NCBI GenBank assembly: GCA_963702925.1
Contig: OY969771.1
Span: 3,720,001-3,784,000, forward strand
Length of the DNA: 64,000 bases
Source of the DNA: CAIKMD01 sp963702925
GTDB lineage: Bacteria; Pseudomonadota; Alphaproteobacteria; ATCC43930; CGMCC-115725
Reading direction: 5' to 3'
The position numbers and the translations under genes were made by a program. Below, piece after piece: positions 43,474-52,993 of this stretch. Under the pieces are notes generated by a model, which was given only the letters and a program-made list of their open reading frames with translations, made no database searches and was not told where the DNA came from. How positions within the stretch are numbered: position 1 is the stretch's first letter; the number at the start of each line of letters is the position of its first letter.

Positions 43474-46400
43474 GCGCTTACGCCGAATTGCAAGTCACCA
43501 GCAATTACTCGTTCCTGCGCGGTGCTTCGCATCCCGAGGAATTGGTGAAGGAAGCTCATGCGCTGGGCCATTGCGCGCTTGCCATCACCGATCGCAACAC
43601 GCTGGCCGGTGTCGTCCGTGCCCATCGCATGGCCAAGGAGCTGGGGCTGCGCTTGATCGTTGGCAGCCGTCTCGATTTTGAAGACAGGAAAAGCCTGCTC
43701 TGTTTTCCGACCGATCGCGCCGCTTATGGCAGGCTGTGCCGTCTGCTCACGCGCGGCAAGCGCCGTGCCGCCAAGGCGTCGTGTTGCCTCGCCTATGACG
43801 ATCTCGTCGCCTTCGGCGCGGGCCAGATCCTCGTCGCCCTGCCGCCGGACAAGCCGGACGTGGATTTCGCGCGCTTTCTCGATCGGCTCAAAGCGGATTT
43901 CGCCGACGCCGTCTATCTTGCCGCGCAGCATCTTTATCGCGGCGACGACGCCAAGCGGCTGCATCGCCTGGCGGCTCTGGCCGCGCGCGCGGGCATAGCG
44001 CTGGTTGCCGCCAACGACGTGCTTTATCACGCACCGGAGCGGCGGCGGTTGCAGGATATCGTCACCTGCATCCGCGAAGGCTGCACCATCGGCGAAGCCG
44101 GGTTTCGCCTCGCCCCCAATGCCGAGCGTCACTTGAAGCCGCCCGAAGAGATGGCGCGGCTCTTTCGCGATTATCCCGATTGCGTAGCCCGTACCGCGGA
44201 GATCGCCGAACGCTGCCGTTTCAATCTCGACGAGCTGCGCTATGAGTATCCCGACGAGACCGCGCCCGACGGCACGCCGCCGCAGACCCAGCTCGAAAAG
44301 CTGACATGGGAAGGCGCCAAGCGGCGCTATCCCGCCGGCGTGCCGGAAAAGATCCGCCATCAGCTCGAACATGAATTGCAGCTCATCGCGCAGCGCGATT
44401 ACGCGCCTTATTTCCTCACCGTCCACGACATCGTGCGCGAAGCGCGGCGGCTCGAGATTCTCTGCCAAGGCCGCGGCTCGGCGGCCAATTCCGCCGTGTG
44501 CTACTGCCTCGGCATCACGGAGGTGAATCCGGCGAAGCTCGATCTGCTGTTCGAGCGCTTCATCAGCACCGCGCGCGACGAGCCGCCCGACATCGACGTC
44601 GATTTCGAGCATGAGCGACGCGAAGAGGTGATCCAATACATTTATAAAAAATACGGCCGCCATCGCGCCGCGCTTGCGGCGACGGTGGTGTGCTATCGCC
44701 CGCGCTTTGCGATCCGCGAGGTCGGCAAGGCGATGGGACTCTCAAGCGACGTGACCGCGGCGCTGGCGGACACGATCTGGGGCTGGGGCGAGGAGGGCCT
44801 CAGGGAAAAGCATGTCCGCGGGCTCGGTCTGGATCCCGCCGATCCGACCTTGCGCTTGGCGCTCGATCTTGCCGCCGAGCTGGTCGGCTTCCCGCGCCAT
44901 CTCTCGCAGCATGTCGGCGGCTTTGTCATCGCGCGCGGTCTTCTCGAAGAGGTCGTGCCGATCGAGAACGCGGCGATGGAGGACCGCACCGTCGTCGAAT
45001 GGGACAAGGACGATCTCGACACGCTCGGCATTCTCAAGATCGACGTGCTGGCGCTCGGCATGTTGAGCTGCATCCGCCGCGCCTTCGATCTGCTCGAACG
45101 CCATCGCGGATTGTCTTTGACGATCGCGACCGTGCCGCCAGAGGACAAGGCGGTTTACGAAATGCTGAGCCACGCCAATTCCGTGGGCGTCTTCCAGGTC
45201 GAAAGCCGCGCGCAAATGAGCATGCTGCCGCGCCTGAAGCCGGCAGAATTCTACGATCTCGTCATCGAGGTGGCGATCGTTCGGCCCGGTCCGATCCAAG
45301 GCGACATGGTGCATCCCTATCTGCGCCGCCGCGAAGGCAAGGAAAAGGTCGAATTCCCGTCCGAGGCGCTGGAGAGAGTGCTCAAGAAAACCCTCGGCGT
45401 GCCGCTCTTCCAAGAGCAGGCGATGAACATCGCCATCGTCGCGGCAGGTTTTTCGCCGGCCGAGGCCGATCGCCTGCGCCGCGCCATGGCGACGTTCCGC
45501 CACACCGGAAAAGTCACCGAGTTCCGCGCAAAATTCGTCGGCGGCATGGTGGGAAACGACTACGCGCGCGATTTTGCAGAACGTTGCTTTCAGCAAATCG
45601 AGGGCTTCGGCGAATATGGGTTTCCCGAATCGCACGCGGCGAGCTTCGCGCTGCTCGTCTATGTCTCGGCCTGGCTGAAGCGTTTCCATCCCGAGGTTTT
45701 CGCCTGTGCCTTGCTGAACAGCCAGCCGATGGGTTTCTACGCGCCGGCGCAGCTGGTGCGCGATGCGCGCGATCACGGCGTCGAGGTAAGGCCCGTCGAT
45801 GTCAATGCGAGCGATTGGGATTGCACGCTTGAACCGGGCGCACAGCCTGGCGCCTTGGCGTTGCGCCTGGGGTTTCGTCAGGTGAAAGGGTGCGCGCAAA
45901 AAGCGGCCGAACGGATCATGGCGGCGCGCGGGACGGGTTATGCCGACCCCGCGGCTTTGGCCCATCGCGCGCAGCTCGACCGCGCCACGCTCGAGAAATT
46001 GGCCGCCGCCGATGCGTTCCGCTCGATGGGTCTCGATCGGCGCGCCGCGCTGTGGGCGGTGAAAGGTCTCGATCCGGAGACTTTGCCGCTGTTTGCGCCG
46101 CTGGCGGGCCTTATGTCGCTCGAACCCGCCGCTGCTTTGCCGGTCCTGGGGCTGGGCGAGCATGTGGTCGAGGATTACGCGAGTTTGGGCCTGTCCCTGA
46201 AGAATCATCCGCTCGCGCTATTGCGTTCCGATCTCGACAAACGCGGCATCGTGCCGGCGGAACGGCTCCGCGACCTCACGCCGGGTAAAATGATCCGCGT
46301 TGCTGGCTTGGTTCTGGTGCGCCAGCGTCCAGGCAGCGCCAGCGGCGTCGTCTTCATCACGCTCGAAGATGAAACCGGCATCGCCAATCTGGTGATTTGG

Positions 46401-46586
46401 CCCGCGGTTTTCGAACGTTTCCGGCGCGAAGTGATGACCAGCGGCATGGTCGAAGCTCAGGGTAAGCTGCAATGCGAAGGCGAGGTCATTCACCTCGTCG
46501 TCGATCGCTTGATCGATTTGACCCCGATGCTGCGCCGCCTCGGTGCGGGCGAGGAATTGGCTCTGACCAGCCGCGACTTTCATTGA
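43470..46586 (+). CDS. dnaE2: Error-prone DNA polymerase DnaE2 (ImuC)
   Basis: 1038 residues, shorter than DnaE. N-terminal PHP (AELQVTSNYSFLRGASHPEELV), catalytic palm DIDVDFEHERREEVIQYIYKKYG, tandem HhH and a C-terminal OB fold (IRVAGLVLVRQRPGSASGVVFITLEDETG). It performs the lesion-bypass synthesis in the ImuA-ImuB-DnaE2 mutasome. The C-terminus lacks the tau-binding region of DnaE. Regulated with imuAB by LexA. Confidence 0.95.
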   Translation: MSAYAELQVTSNYSFLRGASHPEELVKEAHALGHCALAITDRNTLAGVVRAHRMAKELGLRLIVGSRLDFEDRKSLLCFPTDRAAYGRLCRLLTRGKRRAAKASCCLAYDDLVAFGAGQILVALPPDKPDVDFARFLDRLKADFADAVYLAAQHLYRGDDAKRLHRLAALAARAGIALVAANDVLYHAPERRRLQDIVTCIREGCTIGEAGFRLAPNAERHLKPPEEMARLFRDYPDCVARTAEIAERCRFNLDELRYEYPDETAPDGTPPQTQLEKLTWEGAKRRYPAGVPEKIRHQLEHELQLIAQRDYAPYFLTVHDIVREARRLEILCQGRGSAANSAVCYCLGITEVNPAKLDLLFERFISTARDEPPDIDVDFEHERREEVIQYIYKKYGRHRAALAATVVCYRPRFAIREVGKAMGLSSDVTAALADTIWGWGEEGLREKHVRGLGLDPADPTLRLALDLAAELVGFPRHLSQHVGGFVIARGLLEEVVPIENAAMEDRTVVEWDKDDLDTLGILKIDVLALGMLSCIRRAFDLLERHRGLSLTIATVPPEDKAVYEMLSHANSVGVFQVESRAQMSMLPRLKPAEFYDLVIEVAIVRPGPIQGDMVHPYLRRREGKEKVEFPSEALERVLKKTLGVPLFQEQAMNIAIVAAGFSPAEADRLRRAMATFRHTGKVTEFRAKFVGGMVGNDYARDFAERCFQQIEGFGEYGFPESHAASFALLVYVSAWLKRFHPEVFACALLNSQPMGFYAPAQLVRDARDHGVEVRPVDVNASDWDCTLEPGAQPGALALRLGFRQVKGCAQKAAERIMAARGTGYADPAALAHRAQLDRATLEKLAAADAFRSMGLDRRAALWAVKGLDPETLPLFAPLAGLMSLEPAAALPVLGLGEHVVEDYASLGLSLKNHPLALLRSDLDKRGIVPAERLRDLTPGKMIRVAGLVLVRQRPGSASGVVFITLEDETGIANLVIWPAVFERFRREVMTSGMVEAQGKLQCEGEVIHLVVDRLIDLTPMLRRLGAGEELALTSRDFH

Positions 46587-46628
46587 CGGCTTGCAAGCCC
46601 GCTTGGCAAGCGCCTTGCGACGTGCGAT

Positions 46629-49600
46629 GTGAAAGACATGGCATGGGTCTTTTCGACGCCGCCAGCTGAGACGGATCCGCTGCGTCAAGCCGTGCGGAAT
46701 TCCTACCGCATCGCCGAGGACGAAGCGGTCGCGCGCATTCTCGCGGTGGCGGAAACTTCGCCGGCGTCGCAAGCGCGGATCGAGGCGACGGCGCGTCGTC
46801 TCGTCATCGAGGCGCGCGGGCGCCGGCACGGCAAGGGTGGCATCGACGCGTTCCTCAATGAGTTCGCCCTGTCGAGCCGCGAAGGGATCGCGCTGATGTG
46901 CCTGGCCGAGGCGTTGCTGCGCGTGCCGGATGCCCAGACCATCGATCTCCTTATCCGCGACAAGCTCGCTCCGGCCGATTGGACGCGCCATCTCGGACAT
47001 TCGAACTCGGTTTTCGTCAACGCTTCGACCTGGGCGCTGATGTTGACCGGCAAGCTCCTGCATGACGACCCCGCCGAACAGGATTGGACCGCGGTGCTGC
47101 GCCGCTTACTCGCCCGGACCGGCGAGCCCGTGTTGCGCCAGGCCGTGACGGCGGCAATGCGCATTCTCGGCCATCAGTTCGTCATGGGGCGCAGCATCGA
47201 CGACGCTTTGATGCGCGCGGCGCCGGCTGAGGCGCAAGGCTATCGCTTTTCCTACGACATGTTGGGCGAGGCGGCGCGAACCGCGGCCGACGCGATGCGC
47301 TATGCCGAGCATTATCGCCGGGCGATCGCCGCCATCGGCGCCCAAGTCCGGGGACGCGATCTCCACCAGGTGCCGGGAATTTCGATCAAGCTTTCGGCGC
47401 TTCATCCGCGTTACGAGGAATCCCAGCGCGAACGCGCTTTGGCCGCGCTCATGCCGATCCTTCTTGCGCTTGCGCGCCAAGCCAAAGAGGCCGGCATCGG
47501 CATCGCGGTTGACGCCGAGGAAGCCGATCGCCTCGATCTGTCGCTCGATTTGATCGAAGCGCTCGCGGGCGATCCGGAACTCGCCGGTTGGAACGGCCTC
47601 GGCCTAGCGGTTCAAGCCTATCAGAAGCGTGCCTTGCCGCTGATCGATTGGCTCGCGGTCTTGGCGCGGCGCTGCAAGCGGCGGTTTATGATCCGGCTCG
47701 TGAAAGGCGCTTATTGGGATACGGAAATCAAGCGCAGCCAGGAGCGCGGGCTCGCCTTCTTTCCGGTCTTTACGCGCAAGATGGCGACCGATACCTCCTA
47801 TCTTGCCTGCGCACGCCGGATTTGGGCGTCGCGCGATGCTTTCTATCCGCAATTCGCAACCCACAATGCCCACACGGTCGCCGCGATCATGGAATTGGCG
47901 GGTGACGAGCGCGATTTCGAGTTTCAACGCCTGCACGGCATGGGCGAGGCGCTCTACGATCGGCTCGTCGGTTCCGATCCCGCGCAGTTTGCTTGTCGCG
48001 TCTATGCGCCGGTCGGTGGGCATGAGGATCTGCTGGCCTATTTGGTGCGCAGGCTCTTGGAAAACGGTGCCAATACGTCTTTCGTCAATCGTCTCGTCGA
48101 CGAGGCCGCGCCGGTGGAGTTGCTGGTCGCCGATCCGGTCGCAAAGCTCAAAGCGCTCGCCGTCAAGCCTCATCCCGGAATCAAACTCCCCGCCGATCTT
48201 TACGGCAAGGAGCGGCGAAACGCGCGCGGCATCGATCTCAGCGATCGTTTGCGCCTTGCCGAGCTCTCTAACGCGTTGGGCGAAGCAGAGCGCACAGTGT
48301 GGTCTGCCGCGCCGATCATCGGCGGGCAAGAGCAGGCGCGCGCCGCGCGGGTCGTGAGCGACCCATCCGATCGCCGCCGCGCGGTCGGCACGGTCAGCGA
48401 TGCGAACGACGCCCACATCGAGGCGGCGCTGGCGCTTGCCGCGGCGGCCGCGCCGGGCTGGGACGCGACGCCGGCAGAAGAGCGCGCGCAATATCTCGAG
48501 CGTGCGGCCGATCTGCTCGAAGCGCGTATGACCGATTTCATGGCGTTGGTCGTGCGCGAAGCGGGACGGACGATCCTGGACGCGCTGGCCGAGTTGCGCG
48601 AAGCTGTCGATCATTGCCGTTACCACGCGGCGCGCGCGCGCGGAGAATTTGCCGTACCAATCGAGCTTCCCGGCCCAACCGGCGAACGCAACCTTCTCGC
48701 ACTTCACGGGCGCGGCGTCTTTGCCTGCATATCGCCGTGGAATTTTCCCTTGGCGATTTTTCTTGGCCAAGCGGCGGCGGCGCTCGCTGCCGGCAATGCC
48801 GTCATCGCCAAGCCGGCGGAGCAAACGCCTTTGGTCGCGGCGGCGGCGATCCGGCTGCTTCATGAAGCGGGCGTGCCGGCCGACATCATCCAGCTGCTGC
48901 CCGGCGACGGTCCGTCCGTCGGCGCGAAATTGGTTGCCGACCCGCGTGTCGCCGGCGTCGCATTCACCGGCTCGACCGAGACGGCGCGCGCGATCAACCA
49001 GGCGCTGGCGCAACGGCCGGGTCCGATCGTTCCCTTCATCGCCGAAACCGGCGGGCAAAACGCGCTGATCGCGGATTTCGACCGCGTTGCCCGAGCAGCT
49101 CGTCGCCGACGCTCTCGCCTCCGCCTTCGATAGCGCCGGCCAGCGTTGCTCCTCGGCGCGGCTTCTTTTCGTGCAGGCCGATATTGCCGAGCGTGTCCTT
49201 GCGATGATCGCGGGTGCGATGGATGAGCTGGTGATCGGCGATCCGGCGCTGATCGCAACCGATATCGGGCCCGTGATCGACGAGCCGGCACGCGCGGCGC
49301 TCGAAGCCCATGCCGCGCAGATGGCGAGCCAAGCCCGATTGGTTCGCGAGCTGCCTTTGCCGAGCGGCACGGAACACGGAACTTTCTTCGCGCCGCGTGT
49401 CTTCGAAATCGACCGGCCGGGGTTGTTGCAGGGCGAGGTTTTCGGTCCGATTCTGCATGTGGTGCGCTGGTCGGGCGATCGGCTCGATGAGGTGCTCGAG
49501 GCGATCGATGCGGCGGGCTACGGGCTTACGCTCGGGATTCACAGTCGCATCGACGCGACGGTGCGCCAGATTCATCGCCGTTTGCGCATCGGCAATACTT

Positions 49601-49797
49601 ACGTCAATCGCAACATGATTGGCGCTGTCGTGGGCGTGCAGCCTTTCGGCGGCGAACGGCTTTCCGGCACCGGCCCGAAGATCGGTGGGCCGCATTATCT
49701 TCAGCGCTTCGCGACCGAACGCACCTTGTCCATCGACACAACGGCCGCCGGCGGCAATGCCAGCCTCATGTCGTTGAAAGACGACGACGAGGCTTAG
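46629..49797 (+). pseudogene. putA: Bifunctional proline dehydrogenase/P5C dehydrogenase PutA, interrupted by a +1 frameshift
   Basis: The first frame (46629-49133) carries the proline dehydrogenase barrel (GISIKLSALHPRYEESQRER, MIRLVKGAYWDTEIKRSQ) and the start of the aldehyde dehydrogenase (CISPWNFPLAIFLGQ, FIAETGGQNALIAD). After GGATTT at 49073-49078 it runs out of frame. The correct continuation lies at 49087-49797 (ALPEQLVADAL, AGQRCSSARLL, PFGGERLSGTGPKIGGP). Removing one T from 49076-49078 restores GAT-TCG-ACC-GCG-TTG and a continuous protein of about 1055 residues. No N-terminal DNA-binding domain. As read, the aldehyde dehydrogenase catalytic Cys is lost. Start may be GTG 46629 or ATG 46638. 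A sequencing error is possible. Confidence 0.88.
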
Positions 49798-50417
49798 CGC
49801 ATGATGCTTTGGGCTAAACCGTCCAGCACGAACTGCGCGGCGAGCGCGGCCAGGACGATGCCGAGAATACGGCCTACGACATTGGCCCCGGTGACGCCGA
49901 GCAAGCGCATCAATTGAGGCGCGGCAAGCAACGCGGCCAAGGTGAGCACCATCACCACGGCCAGTGCGCCCAATACTACGCCGACCGCGAGCAGCGACCC
50001 TGCCTTGCCGACAAGCAAGACGATTGACGTCAGCGCCCCCGGCCCGGCCAAGAGTGGAAAGGCGAGCGGAAACACCGATATATCGTCGCGATGCGCGGCT
50101 TCTTGCTGTTCGGGCGCGGTGGGATTGCGGATGCCCGATGGTCTGGCAAACACCATATCGGTCGCCAGCAAGAACAGTAGCAATCCTCCGGCGATGCGGA
50201 AAGCGGGAAGCGTGATGCCGAGCTGGCCAAGCAACCACTCGCCTCCAACCGCAAAGGCAAGCAGCAACAGGCTCGCAATCACGGTGCCGCGCAGCGCGAT
50301 GTGGAAGCGAAGATTCTCCGGTGTGCCTCGCATCAGCGCCGCGAAAATGACCGCGCAACCGAGCGGATCGAGAATCACCAAGAGCGTGACGAAGCTATAG
50401 GTGAAAAGGGCTTCCAC
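49794..50417 (-). CDS. MarC family membrane protein
   Basis: 207 residues, six hydrophobic helices. N-terminal FVTLLVILDPLGCAVIFAALMRGTP and FPLAFPLLAGPGALTSIVLL are the paired conserved segments of the MarC family (UPF0056), inner-membrane proteins of unclear transport function. Its stop overlaps the end of putA by 4 bases on the other strand. Confidence 0.88.
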   Translation of the reverse strand: MEALFTYSFVTLLVILDPLGCAVIFAALMRGTPENLRFHIALRGTVIASLLLLAFAVGGEWLLGQLGITLPAFRIAGGLLLFLLATDMVFARPSGIRNPTAPEQQEAAHRDDISVFPLAFPLLAGPGALTSIVLLVGKAGSLLAVGVVLGALAVVMVLTLAALLAAPQLMRLLGVTGANVVGRILGIVLAALAAQFVLDGLAQSIMR

Positions 50418-50563
50418 GATGAGATGCCGCTTGCAAGTCGTTAATAAGGCAGCGTTACGCTACACGGCGCGGCCGTTGGCTTCCACTAGGACTCGGATCG
50501 GCAAGGGTTTATAGTACCAATTCGCTGAGTGAATAACGTGCGCCTGATCCCCATATCAGCGCC

Positions 50564-51289
50564 ATGCCCGAGAACAAGGACGATACGCCTCATCTTCCCG
50601 CTTCAGCCAAGACGGCGGAGGTCGAGGCGTTCCTGCGCCAAGTGGCGGCGATGCCTGCCGCGCGTCCGGCCAGCGGGCGCGGACGGTTGATCTTCGCCAT
50701 GGATGCGACGGCAAGCCGCGAGCCGAGCTGGGATCAAGCCTGCAAGATCCAGGGCGAAATGTTCGAGGCAACGGCGGCGCTCGGGGGGCTCAACATCCAA
50801 CTGGTCTTCTATCGCGGGTTCAACGAATGCAAGGCGAGCCGCTGGCTGTCGAATGCGCGATCGCTCCATGCGGCCATGCGCGCGGTCTATTGCGTCGGCG
50901 GCGAGACGCAGATCGCGCGCATCTTGCGCCATGCGATCAAGGAATCGGCCGCGCACCAGATCGGCGCCGTTGTCTTCGTCGGCGACGCGATGGAAGAAAA
51001 GCTCGACGAGCTCTGCGGATTGGCAGGCCAGCTCGGTTTGCGCGGCGTACCGGTATTCCTCTTCCACGAGGGCTCCGATGAAACGGTGGCGCGCGGCTTC
51101 AAGGAGATCGCGCGGCTGTCGCACGGCGCCTATTGCCGCTTCGATTCCGGCAGCGCGGCGGAATTGCGGGCTCTCCTCGGCGCGGTCGCGGCTTATGCGG
51201 CCGGCGGGCAAGTGGCCTTGGCGCGCTATGGCGCGACCGCTGGCGGCGCGGCGTTGCTTTTGGCGCGCCAGCTCGGCGGCGGCAAGTAG
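50564..51289 (+). CDS. VWA-like domain protein
   Basis: 241 residues without signal peptide. A Rossmann-like core begins LIFAMDATASREPSW, where DATAS resembles the DxSxS metal-ion-dependent adhesion motif (Thr at the second position), then LNIQLVFYRGFNEC, GETQIARILRHAI and GAVVFVGDAMEEKLDEL. This gives a von Willebrand A-type domain of cytoplasmic location. It is followed 8 bases later by a J-domain protein, suggesting a shared chaperone or assembly role (inference). The C-terminal 30 residues are Ala/Gly-rich. Confidence 0.75.
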   Translation: MPENKDDTPHLPASAKTAEVEAFLRQVAAMPAARPASGRGRLIFAMDATASREPSWDQACKIQGEMFEATAALGGLNIQLVFYRGFNECKASRWLSNARSLHAAMRAVYCVGGETQIARILRHAIKESAAHQIGAVVFVGDAMEEKLDELCGLAGQLGLRGVPVFLFHEGSDETVARGFKEIARLSHGAYCRFDSGSAAELRALLGAVAAYAAGGQVALARYGATAGGAALLLARQLGGGK

Positions 51290-51297
51290 GCCGATCG

Positions 51298-51996
51298 ATG
51301 CCGTATCTTTTCATCGGTCTGGCGCTGCTCGGCTTGTTCCTGCTTGGCGCGCGTCTGCTCGTGAACGCCGATCCCACGCGGCTGGGACGATTTCTCGGCT
51401 GGTTCGCCACCGGCATCGGCGTGGCGGGAGCCTTGGCCGTCCTGGTCCTGCTGGTGGCAAGCGACCGGTTGGGACTGGCTTTGTTCGTGGCAAGTGGCGC
51501 GGCGCCGGTCTTGATGCGTTGGCGCGCCAACTGGCGCCGCCACCATGCTGCGCCATCCGGTTCCGATGGCGGCCATTCCCAGGTCGAGACCGAGCTCCTG
51601 CGGATGCGCCTTGACCACGGCTCCGGCGCCATGAGCGGCCAGGTCAAACGCGGTCCGTTTGCCGGCCGCCGGCTCGAGGATCTCGCGCTTTCCGAGCTCT
51701 TGGATTTGTGGCGACAATGTGTCGCCGAGGATCAGGAAGGCACGAGATTGCTGGAGACCTATCTCGATCGTCTCAGGCCCGATTGGCGCAAGAGCGCCGC
51801 CGCCAGCGCAACGCCCGGGGAAACCATGACTCGGGAACAGGCCTATGCCATTCTCGGTCTCGAGCCGGGCGGGAATGCCGAACAGATCAAGGATGCCCAT
51901 CGCCGCCTGATGATGAAACTTCATCCGGACCATGGCGGGTCGACCTTTCTTGCTTCGCAAATCAACCGCGCGAAAGATCTGCTGCTTGGTGACTAA
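51298..51996 (+). CDS. Membrane-anchored J-domain (DnaJ-like) protein
   Basis: 232 residues from ATG 51298; a longer frame to 51133 overlaps the preceding gene. Two N-terminal helices (PYLFIGLALLGLFLLGARLLV; GVAGALAVLVLLVAS) anchor the protein. The C-terminal 60 residues are a J domain: TREQAYAILGLEPGGNAEQIKDAHRRLMMKLHPDHGGS with the HPD motif. The layout resembles DjlA/TIM14-like co-chaperones that recruit DnaK to the inner membrane. The middle region MSGQVKRGPFAGRRLEDLALSEL is a conserved linker in related proteins. Confidence 0.82.
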   Translation: MPYLFIGLALLGLFLLGARLLVNADPTRLGRFLGWFATGIGVAGALAVLVLLVASDRLGLALFVASGAAPVLMRWRANWRRHHAAPSGSDGGHSQVETELLRMRLDHGSGAMSGQVKRGPFAGRRLEDLALSELLDLWRQCVAEDQEGTRLLETYLDRLRPDWRKSAAASATPGETMTREQAYAILGLEPGGNAEQIKDAHRRLMMKLHPDHGGSTFLASQINRAKDLLLGD

Positions 51997-52029
51997 ACTG
52001 TAACCGAGCGTTATGAAAAGCTTAGCCGT

Positions 52030-52105
52030 TTGACTATAAGTTCCCGGGAACAAACAATCGGTTTGGGACGTTGTCCCGTTAATTTCCATGAAGAGAGATT
52101 CTCTT
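52030..52105 (+). promoter_or_regulatory. galU leader with TTGACT and three consecutive palindromes
   Basis: TTGACT (52030-52035) is a possible -35. Then follow GTTCCCGGGAAC (52040-52051), GGGAC-GTT-GTCCC (52065-52077) and AAGAGA-GAT-TCTCTT (52091-52105), all perfect. The last one contains the purine-rich ribosome-binding bases and ends 2 bases before the galU ATG, so folding would cover the ribosome-binding site. Confidence 0.45.
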
Positions 52106-52107
52106 AA

Positions 52108-52980
52108 ATGACCAAGCGCGTTCGCAAGGCTGTCTTCCCGGTGGGCGGCCTCGGCACCCGTTTTTTGCCCGCGACCAAGGCAATGCCGAAGGAAATGCTT
52201 CCGGTTGTTGACAAGCCGCTCATTCAATATGCCATTGAAGAAGCCCAGGCCGCGGGCATCGAGGAATTCATCTTCGTTACCGGCCGTTCCAAGACGGCGA
52301 TCGAGGATCATTTCGATCATTCCTACGAGCTCGAGGACACGCTGAAGGAACGCGGCAAAGAAGCCGAGCTGCGCGCGATCCAATCGTGGATGCCGCGGCC
52401 CGGCCAGGTTGCTTATACGCGCCAGCAAGTTCCCTTGGGGCTCGGGCATGCCGTTCTGTGCGCGCGAAATCTGGTTGGCGACGAACCTTTTGCCGTGCTT
52501 CTGGCGGACGATTTGGTGCTTGCACAAAAGCCGTGCCTCAAGCAAATGGTCGAGGCTTACGACGAGACGGGGGCAAATGTCGTTGCCGTGGTCGACGTGC
52601 CGCGCGAGCACACCAATCGCTACGGTGTGCTCGATATCGAGCGCGAGGACGGGCGGTTGGTCAAGGTCAAAGGCGTGGTCGAAAAGCCCGCGCCGAAGGA
52701 CGCGCCGTCGACGCTCAGCATCATCGGACGTTATATCCTGCAACCCGAGGTCTTCGATTATCTCGCCAAGCTCGATCGCGGTGCGGGCGGCGAAATTCAA
52801 TTGACCGACGGGCTTGCCCGGTTGATCGCGGCCAAGCAAGCGTTTTTCGGCTTGCGCTTTGAGGGCAAGCGCTTCGACTGCGGCGACAAGGCCGGCTTCT
52901 TCGAGGCGAATCTCGCCTTCGCGCTCGCGCGCCCCGATATGAGAGACGCGGTGCTGCGAATTCTTGCCGATTATCGCTGA
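52108..52980 (+). CDS. galU: UTP--glucose-1-phosphate uridylyltransferase
   Basis: 290 residues. The nucleotide-binding GGLGTRFLPATKAMPKEMLPVVDKP near the N-terminus, VLLADDLVL and FDCGDKAGFFEAN near the end identify the enzyme that makes UDP-glucose for cell-surface polysaccharides. It is followed 13 bases later by a phosphomannomutase/phosphoglucomutase gene, so the pair supplies sugar nucleotides. Confidence 0.95.
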   Translation: MTKRVRKAVFPVGGLGTRFLPATKAMPKEMLPVVDKPLIQYAIEEAQAAGIEEFIFVTGRSKTAIEDHFDHSYELEDTLKERGKEAELRAIQSWMPRPGQVAYTRQQVPLGLGHAVLCARNLVGDEPFAVLLADDLVLAQKPCLKQMVEAYDETGANVVAVVDVPREHTNRYGVLDIEREDGRLVKVKGVVEKPAPKDAPSTLSIIGRYILQPEVFDYLAKLDRGAGGEIQLTDGLARLIAAKQAFFGLRFEGKRFDCGDKAGFFEANLAFALARPDMRDAVLRILADYR

Positions 52981-52993
52981 AGAGGGGACGACA

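Noticed and set aside
46588..46599. GGCTTGCAAGCC palindrome after dnaE2 as a terminator
   Set aside because: No loop or T-run; isolated 12-base palindromes are expected by chance in this composition.
52040..52051. GTTCCCGGGAAC as a LexA operator
   Set aside because: The alphaproteobacterial operator is a direct repeat GTTC-N7-GTTC. Here the halves are inverted and only 4 bases apart, so it is listed only as a palindrome.
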